Part shown: in pieces, positions 57,316 through 64,000 of the stretch | How positions within the stretch are numbered: the stretch's first letter is position 1 | How the letters are laid out: every line of letters starts with the position of its first letter | Assembly (NCBI RefSeq): GCF_016097555.1 | Contig: NC_054708.1 | Location: forward strand, 25,176,987 to 25,240,986 | Direction: 5' to 3' | Source: Gigantopelta aegis | Taxonomy: Eukaryota > Mollusca > Gastropoda > Neomphalida > Peltospiridae | DNA: 64,000 nucleotides | The notes under the pieces: generated by a model | Databases searched by the model: none | What the model was told of the DNA's origin: nothing | Seen by the model: only the letters and a program-made list of their open reading frames with translations | Program-made: the position numbers and the translations under genes

Positions 57316-57640
57316 GGGGCGAGACATAGCCCAGTGGTAAAGCGCTCGCTTGATGCGAGGTCGGTTTGGGGTCGATCCCCGTCGGTGGGCCAATTAGGCT
57401 ATTTCTCGCTCCAGCCAGTGCACCACGACTGGTACCTCAAATGCCGTGGTATGTGCTATCTTGTCTATGGGATGGTGCATATAAAAGATCCTTTGCTGCC
57501 AGTCGAAAAGAGTAGCCTATGAACTGGCGACAGCGGGTTTCCTCCTTCAATATCTGCGTGGTCCTTATCCATATGTCCGACGCCATATAACCGTAAACAA
57601 AATGTGTTGAGTGCGTCGTTAGACAAAACATTTCCTTCCT
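57316..57640 (+). mobile_element. tRNA-derived SINE, full length
   Basis: A box-like tagcccagtggtaaagcgct, B box ggtcgatcccc, body with ccacgactggtacctcaaat and gcatataaaagatcctttgc, tail accgtaaacaaaatgtgttg and gtcgttagacaaaac. Same subfamily as 19652-19975. Confidence 0.9.
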
Positions 57641-58637
57641 TGTTATGAACTATTTAGTCAAACTTGTTTATATCCTTCTAAGAATTAATTACTGTTCAGC
57701 TAACCTGCACATGATCTCGATACAACGCATTCAGCTACCGTACATGGAATATTTACAGCTTAGCTGTGTGGTGGAACGATTATTCCGGTTTACAGACAAA
57801 TAGCTGTAAAGATTATTTAAGATTAATGTACTGTTATGTGGCATTCGTATGCGCAGCTTGCTTATAGGTAGGTGGATTTTTATAGTTTTGCACTACATCC
57901 ATTTACGTTTTATGTAATTACGCCAATTAAATAGACGTCCTAAGACTGCTGCCGTTGAATGATTTGTTCAACTGTGACTTAGTCTTTTAAAGGGACTGTC
58001 TTAAGTTTTCTTCCACTGTAATATGTTCTTGATAAACAGATCCTGTAAGACACTAAAGTTACATATTAAAGATATTTCCTGTGTAGAATATAAGTGTCTG
58101 TATTATTAAACAAGGTGTTTATTGTCGACCTAATGTTTGTAGTACTTAGTCCAAATCTGATTTTTCCTCTCATTAATTGTATACGTACGAAAAAACATAT
58201 ATTATAAGGAAAATGAAGAATAACGGCTGAAAACATTAGGACACGACGGCAAACACATTGGACACAGAGACACTGATATTCAAAACAAGAAAATGCAATT
58301 GATATACTACTAGTTGCAAAAAGAAATATAATAATAATAATTAAAAACCCACAACAACAACAACTACTTATATACAAAAAACAAACATGTTAGTCGAAAA
58401 CATCTAAAATAGGTCATCTGACAGCAAGCGTGGAGAATGGTCTTGTTAAACAGTCCCATGCCGAAATGAAAATTATGTGGTTTCGCCATTCATCTCATCC
58501 TCATTCATATTTGTATTGTCCACACAAAAAAAAAAAAAAAAAAAAAAATGGATTTGTCTTTGTATTAACGTTTGTGTCATTTAAAAACAAACGAACAATC
58601 AAACCAATAGTAGGGACGAGAGCAATACAAAAAACAG
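57641..58637. other. Intergenic stretch, no supported gene
   Basis: AT-rich with an A-run at 58527-58548. No domain-like frames. Confidence 0.5.
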
Positions 58638-59030
58638 AGAGTTCGTTACCATGCTTGTGAAAGTTACTTTTTTAACACATTCCTATAGATTTTGACCCAA
58701 GGAACACGAATCCGAAGGTGCCACAACAAAAATTCCCCAAATAAGGCCAGTTTCAGTGACCTTGAAAGGCCATGAGAGGTCAAGTTGGGCAAAAACCTAA
58801 ACCGATAACGGATAGTCATAAAAAGGCAATGTTGGTGTCAAAGAAAGCTCTCATCAAACCAAAACTTCTATTCCAGGTAGTAAATTGACAGGGTCAACAA
58901 TGTGACCTCCAGAGGTCAATAAAGAGGTCAATAGGGGTAATATTGGTAAAAATATAGACTCCAAATTATGATGCTATGATAACCGTGTATGGTGTCAAAT
59001 GAAAGCTCTCATCAAACCATAACACTCAAA
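58638..59030 (+). repeat. Long terminal inverted repeat, left
   Basis: Contains ttgacccaaggaacac, gaaggtgccacaacaaaa and two copies of the ggtgtcaaa(t)gaaagctctc motif (about 58835 and 58992). Partner is 61550-61945. Confidence 0.85.
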
Positions 59031-59099
59031 GCAAAACACTTTTATTCCAGGATGTATATTAGGGTTTACTAATTTCATTCTTTGGTTGAAATTGTGTTA

Positions 59100-61435
59100 C
59101 CTACCTGTGGGGGAATGGATGTCAAGAAATGCTGAAATGAACCCAACTTTCACATTCTGGATACCCATCATGAAGTACCAGCAGTTAATGCTGCTATTGG
59201 TACGAGCTCACAGGCAGCGTAATTTTCGGCTATTCGTGGAGACCCTGAAGGCTCTGGTTGGGATTTTGCCATGGACCACCACAACTATGCTAGATGGCTT
59301 CCCGTCTTCATCGCTGATCTTGAGTCACTGCCATCCACTGTTCTAGTAGAGTTTTATAGTAATGGCAACTGGACCATCAGCCGCACTATGAACAGGTTCT
59401 CTGCCATCGCGATAGATCACGGCTATGAACAGAACAACAAACTGGTGAAAGAGGTAGGTGGCATTATTGGAATAACAGAAGATCTTACATCACTGGAAAA
59501 ATGGGGCCTGATCGGCCCAACTCTAGCCCGTCTGGTGGATGATTTCCAGGAAAATGACCATGACACAGATGAACTTCGTCCACATCACGAAGACGGCAAA
59601 TCCTCCCAGTTGCGTTTCTTGAGGCATGTCCAGAATATGTCTGACTCAATTCTTCAAGTGGGAAATCCCTTCCAGGAGGAGGAAAAGGAATTGGTGTCAC
59701 TACATGGGCATGTGTCCTTGTCAGTATCATCATCTGAAGCTGTCCAACAAACTGACAAGCTTGGACGATCTCAGTATGAAGATTATAAGGAGGCCGTATT
59801 GGAAAACCGAATACGTAACCTTCAGACTCCAATCAAAAAGAACAAACTGATTTTTTTTCAAACAGGTCCAGCAACGCAAAACAGCAACCCAGAAAAAAAA
59901 CTATCTCACTTCAAAGATCATACATCGTTGTATGGTCAATTGTTTGTATCATTGCACACACGTCAAGGAAACCTAAGCCTCTTCTTTGAACATGAGTCTG
60001 TAATCCCTCCTCCTGCCATGAAGACAACAAATGACAAGGCTGCACTGTACCACTGCATCATCGAAGCAGATTCTGCAGAAGGACCAGACACCTTAGAGCA
60101 AACGGCTTAGCTCCTTCCAACAGGCTACAATGCAATAATCATCGATGGTGGGGCCTCATTCACACGATGCCACCAAAACCATCATGCTCGACATTTGACG
60201 ACTATGTGGCTACTGTCTTCAGTCCTCGCCTCCGCGTTGAAATCAAAGCCTGTGATCGCCTTGATGTCATATGGGACAGATACTTTCCCAAACGTATCAA
60301 AGGTAGCACACGTAACAAGAGAGCAGATGGAGCTGGCGGTGGGACACGTCAACGCATTGCAGGTAATGCAAAGATTCCTCAAGGCAAAAAAACCTGGAAA
60401 ACGTTTCTGGCAGATGCTTTAAACAAGGAAGAACTGTTTGAGTTTCTGTCCAGTGAGGCAATTAAAAACCAATCCTATCCCGACAGCAATGATGTATACT
60501 TGACATCTGGTGCCAAGGTTGTGCATATCGGGCCTGGTGATGAAATGATGGAACCTTCGAACCACGAGGAAGCAGACACCAGAATAGTGGTGCACATAAT
60601 CGACGCACTACCAAACGCCAGTTCCATTCTTATCAGGACTGGCGACACCGTCGTATTCATAATCCTCTTGGGTCAGTTCTGTCGTTTCCATTCCATAAAT
60701 CTAAACCTAAACATGTGAATTGCATTCGGTGGTGGAAAGCATCAGTAAATGCTTCACATCAATCCAGTCCATCAGAGCATTGGCCCAGAACGCTGCCTTG
60801 CATTGTCAATGTCCCATGCTATGTCAGGTTGTGATACTACGAGTGGACTGAAGAGCAAGGGAAAACGTATTTGGTGGAACACCTGGAACAAACACCCTGA
60901 GGTTACAGAAAAATTTGTGAAGATCTCACAGCACCCCTTCCAGGTTTTGTCAGGTGATGACTTCGCTTCTGTGGAGGATTTCGTGTGTCGACTCTACAAC
61001 ACATCGACTATGTCTGAGGTCAATGTTCTGAGAATGAACATGTTCTGTCAAAGAAGTCAAGACTTCCAGTGGATTCGACCAACACAGGACGCACTAATGC
61101 TTCACCTTCAATGAGCTGTATACCAGGCATCAATCTGGTACACAAGTCATCAGCCAGTGCTCCAAGAAGAGGACCCATGTTCTTTCTGCTGGCAAGAATC
61201 CAACAACAACCTAATGCCCAGGTGGACCTCGCATGGCACGATCACTGAAGTGTTCAAACTGAAAGAAAAATTATGTTGTCGTAACCCCGGTACTGCCTCC
61301 TGCTCTTGCAAAAAAGAACACCTTGACTGTACACCACTATGCAAATGTTCCTGCTTAAAGAGATCTAGAGGCCACATAGTTAACCACAAGACATTTAACC
61401 AGCAGCAAGTTGTTTTGAGGAGTGCTTTCATTTGA
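59100..61435 (+). pseudogene. Decayed gene of the DHHNYARW / HEEADTR / CxC family
   Basis: Three frames read as one protein. 59110-59240: a segment with NPTFTFWIPIMKYQQLMLLL and RNFRLFVETLKALV. From about 59262 in the next frame: WDFAMDHHNYARWLPVFIAD, ISRTMNRFSAIAIDHGYEQ and GGIIGITEDLTSLEKWG, running to a TAG at 60110. After a shift near 60160: STFDDYVATVF, DVIWDRYF, GSTRNKRADGAGGGTRQRI, NKEELFEFLS, SNHEEADTRIVVHIIDAL and ILIRTGDTVVFI. Same frame past stops at 60718, 60748 and 61114: WIAFGGGKH-type, MSHAMSGCDTTSG, then a Cys-rich end (CSCKKEHLDCTPLCKCSC). Relatives are large uncharacterised invertebrate proteins; the EAD motif recalls PIN/FEN nucleases and the end recalls CXC DNA-binding domains, both inference. 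The N-terminal part of the family is absent. Confidence 0.7.
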
Positions 61436-61549
61436 CACCATAAGCGACCATCCTAAAGCCGCTGCTTGATGTTCTCGGACTTTTGACCTTGCATGACCTT
61501 TCATGACCTACAGGGGTCAAACGTTTGATAGCACCACTTATACTCTGAA

Positions 61550-61945
61550 GTGTAAGTGTTTGTTTATGAGAGCTTTCATTTGACACAATACACGATCATT
61601 ATAGTATCATCTTTTGAGGTATTGTTTTCTTTACCAAAAGCAACCCTTATTGACCTTTATTGACCCCTAGAGGCCACGTTGTTTATGCTATCAATTTACA
61701 TCACTGAATGAAAGTTCTTTGGTTTGACGAGAGCTTTCATTTGACACCAATATGACCTTTGTATAACTATCCATTACTGATATAGTTATTTTTACCCTAT
61801 TTGACCTCTATGACCTTTCAAGGTTACCAAAACTGACTTTATTCGGGGTCAAATTTTTGTGGCACCTTCAGACATTTGTTCCTTGGGTCAAGTCCTATAA
61901 GATCCCATTGAAAAACTAACTTTCACAAGCATGGTAACGAACTCT
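61550..61945 (-). repeat. Long terminal inverted repeat, right
   Basis: Partner of 58638-59030. The gagagctttcatttgacacc motif recurs near 61570 and 61730, with a further copy near 61423 just inside the ORF end. Confidence 0.85.
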
Positions 61946-62302
61946 GGTTGTTTCGACCCCACTACAACGTTTCTCAAGGTTAAATGCCAAATATATTTAC
62001 CAGTTTATTTATCTTATATATTTATGTTTAAAAATGTGCCATGTTCTTGTATAATTCTTATACATGTATACTATATAATTTATAATGTTCAAAATAAGTA
62101 GGGTATATTCAAATATAACACAATATAACAGATATGTATTAATTTTTATTGCAATATTAATTAATAGTAAAACACAAGCATTCATGTAACAAGAGATTGG
62201 CATTAAAGATTATAGCTAGGATAGTGATGTAGGTCCGGAGGAGACACAAATAGGCAACAGGGATGATGCTTCTCAATTTTACGTTTTCAATAGTTGCACT
62301 AT
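61946..62302. other. Intergenic stretch, no supported gene
   Basis: AT-rich sequence; nothing recognised. Confidence 0.5.
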
Positions 62303-62525
62303 TAACGGATAAAACCTCCGCTGTTCGCCAAGCACTCACGAATCCGACGTGGCATGCTCCCGATTAAACGTCCAATAACATTTTGGGGGATCCTGTCCCA
62401 TTCCATTTGGAGAGCAGCGCTTAATTCTCGGAGACGTCGTCCGATGATGTCCCACATTTGCTCAAAGGGTGAAAGGTCTGTGCTTAGGGCTGACCACGAT
62501 AGTGTGGAGATGTTCTGTTGCTGCA
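62303..62525 (-). pseudogene. Tc1-like transposase, C-terminal remnant
   Basis: On the minus strand the frame reads LSWSALSTDLSPFEQMWDII, GRRLRELSAALQMEWDRIPQ, NVIGRLIGSMPRRIRECLA and NSGGFIR before TAA 62303-62305. This matches the C-terminus of Tc1 transposases, with SPFEQMWD at the position of the catalytic SPIE-xxWD. Only about 70 codons remain. It is more diverged than the intact element at 21.3 kb and belongs to another family. Confidence 0.8.
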
Positions 62526-62959
62526 GATACTAGACCACTAAACTCCAGTGAGCATGCCTACAGCCCTCATATTTACATATGATGTGATGCAATGTAATGT
62601 ACTGCAATGGCGTAGCAAGCGGGAGGATGAGAGGGTGCTTGACCCCCACATTTTTCTTGATCCAATAGCAGCAGCGATAGTTTGTAACATATATATATAA
62701 TGTACCAGTACGATTTTGGCGTTTTATCGAGTTGGCGGTATAGTGGGTTTACTACCAAACATATTTTGCTTGAAGTTACTAAATGTCAACATAATGACAT
62801 GTTTTAAATAAAAACTAACAGGCAGTAACTAAAATGAAATCAAATAAAAAATAATAATAACCAGGTAAGAAAGTATTAAATATTGTATGTATTTATAAAC
62901 ATGGTAAGTCAGAATGTTGATTCCCTTCTACAAAACGAAACCTTTACGTTTTAATGTCA

Positions 62960-63330
62960 TCCCGGGCACTGCATGGCCTCTGAAGGAATGGGCTCTGGTT
63001 CAGTGTCGGACTTTTCTCCGTGGTCATCGCACGTTTTTTTCATAAGTTATCTTGACACTTTCAACAATCTGCTCATCACTGAGACTGGCAAATGTTTCAG
63101 CCTCTTTATTAACATTGACAAACTCATCAAAGTCCATTCGCAGTTCGTTATTGATTTTTTAAAACCCTGTGTGTTACGTTACCAACGCTGTCGTTTCATT
63201 GGCTTGTGCTTCAAGCAACTCTGCGTGAGGCTCTCTGGGAACAAGCTGTGCATGAATCTAACAGTTTTTGATGGTCGTGGCACTGACAATGCCCCAGGCT
63301 TGTTTTACCAAACAAATGCCGTCACTTAGT
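62960..63330 (-). pseudogene. Tigger/pogo-type transposase, C-terminal remnant
   Basis: Minus-strand segments in several frames: AWGIVSATTIKNC (the AWxxVxxxTIxNCF motif after the DDE core), then LRMDFDEFVNVNKEAETFAS and LSDEQIVESV, the acidic end usual in Tigger proteins. Stops and frameshifts are frequent. The open frame on the plus strand over the same interval is an antisense shadow. Confidence 0.65.
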
Positions 63331-63599
63331 GCCAACTAGAGATCATTACCAGAACTGGAGTAATTAATTCATGAATGAATGAAATAACGAATCGAATGCA
63401 CATGTCACGGGATTATCAGACTGTCGTTTGTTCCTGTTCCGCGAGCGCTCGCAAACAAATAAAAACCAAAAATAAATCGTCATGGTGTTGACATTCTTGT
63501 TTAGAAATAATTACTTTCTACGGAGTGTTTAATTATTGATGTGTCTGTATGTGTGGCTGACTACCCAATTAAGTTGTCTGCAGGCAATCTTTAGGATTA
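63331..63599. other. Short intergenic stretch
   Basis: No gene seen. Confidence 0.5.
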
Positions 63600-63695
63600 A
63601 TAAAAGACCTCACTCATGATACGATGCCGTCGGCGGAAACCCCAACTAGCTGATGTGTATTTCTTTGCTGGGGTGTCGTTAAACAATCATTCATT
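63600..63695 (+). mobile_element. SINE tail fragment
   Basis: gacctcactcatgatac ... ctggggtgtcgttaaacaat followed by CATT repeats, a SINE-type 3' end with the gtcgttaaac core. Confidence 0.5.
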
Positions 63696-63779
63696 CCGTT
63701 GGTGGATTTCACACCTGGCGTGACATAACGATGTCTTGTCAAATATGTTACAAGGGAACATAGACTCATAACTATAAAA

Positions 63780-64000
63780 AGTAAAGTTTGTTTTATTTAA
63801 CGACGCCACTAGAGCACATTGATTTTTTATCTTATCATCGGCTATTGGACGTCAAACATATGGTCATTCTGACACTATTTTTTTTAGAGGAAACCCGCTG
63901 TCGCCACATAGGCTACTCTTTTTACGACAGGCAGCAAGGGATCTTTTTTTTGCGCTTCCCACAGGCAGGATAGCACAAACCATGGCCTTTGTTGAACCAG
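63780..64000 (-). mobile_element. SINE fragment running off the window
   Basis: Reverse-oriented tail and body: tttatttaacgacgccacta, catcggctattggacgtcaa, cagcaagggatctttttttt, aggatagcacaaaccatggc. Continues beyond the right edge. Confidence 0.8.

Larger units (their letters stand above)
53550..57451. repeat. Tandem segmental duplication, copy 2 (~3.90 kb)
   Basis: Direct repeat of 49621-53549. Its right edge is in the SINE at 57451, where this copy continues as an intact SINE. Confidence 0.95.
58638..61945 (+). mobile_element. 3.3-kb transposon-like element with ~400-bp terminal inverted repeats and unassigned gene
   Basis: The outermost 29 bases (starting AGAGTTCGTTACC) are identical in inverted orientation at 58638 and 61945. 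Similarity continues inward for about 390-400 bp (to about 59030 and 61550) with substitutions and small gaps. The TIRs enclose a decayed gene of a multi-copy invertebrate protein family. No clear target-site duplication was seen. I could not assign it to a described superfamily. Confidence 0.75.

Noticed and set aside
58066..58377. Minus-strand ORF with a Cys-rich hydrophobic start, considered as a signal-peptide exon of the FReD gene
   Set aside because: No splice donor in a matching phase and no typical signal pattern; not convincing.
62973..63329. 118-residue plus-strand ORF
   Set aside because: Antisense of the Tigger/pogo remnant on the minus strand.

Overview
The window looks like a piece of a nuclear genome from a lophotrochozoan animal, most likely a mollusc and perhaps a gastropod. 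The grounds are spliced low-GC genes, a PAN plus fibrinogen-domain gene of the kind common in snails, many copies of a tRNA-derived SINE with mollusc-like boxes, a THAP gene, and dense nested animal-type transposons with no bacterial-style operons. The species call is inference; no rRNA or mitochondrial marker is present.

Layout. 1-10.7 kb: a full-length but broken I-group LINE (gag-like ORF1; ORF2 with endonuclease, reverse transcriptase and RNase H). A hAT element with perfect 8-bp target duplications sits inside ORF2, and the LINE is followed by a 220-bp tandem repeat related to its own 3' UTR. 10.7-21.3 kb: mostly non-coding DNA with long inverted repeats, a THAP-domain exon (+) facing a short acidic exon resembling the N-terminus of P2X7-type-domain proteins (-), a 57-nt poly-G tract and a SINE. 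21.3-22.8 kb: an apparently intact Tc1-like transposon. 23.8-30.3 kb: a host gene invisible to simple ORF calling, with seven phase-compatible exons encoding a single-pass membrane protein with duplicated ectodomain exons and a repetitive acidic cytoplasmic tail; MITEs and SINEs fill its introns. 30.7-32.7 kb: an ~85-bp minisatellite.

34-43.5 kb: dispersed repeats, tandem tRNA-like units split by a TTAA-flanked 2.9-kb element that itself holds two nested elements with clustered subterminal repeats, then a Penelope-like retroelement (SGNH-like ORF1; ORF2 with RT and GIY-YIG), an orphan ORF and a perfect-looking hairpin. 43.9-55.9 kb (-): a PAN / Thr-rich linker / fibrinogen-domain gene whose upstream exons lie in a recent ~3.9-kb tandem duplication that truncates one fibrinogen exon. 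58.6-61.9 kb: a 3.3-kb element with ~400-bp terminal inverted repeats and a decayed gene of a widespread but uncharacterised family (HEEADTR motif, Cys-rich C-terminus); this is the best candidate for an undescribed mobile system. The end holds Tc1 and Tigger/pogo remnants and SINE pieces.

The genes do not form a pathway. The host genes here are the FReD gene, the membrane-protein gene and the THAP exon; the rest is transposon layering. Exon joins were made by eye from splice-site sequence and reading phase, and no searches were run.
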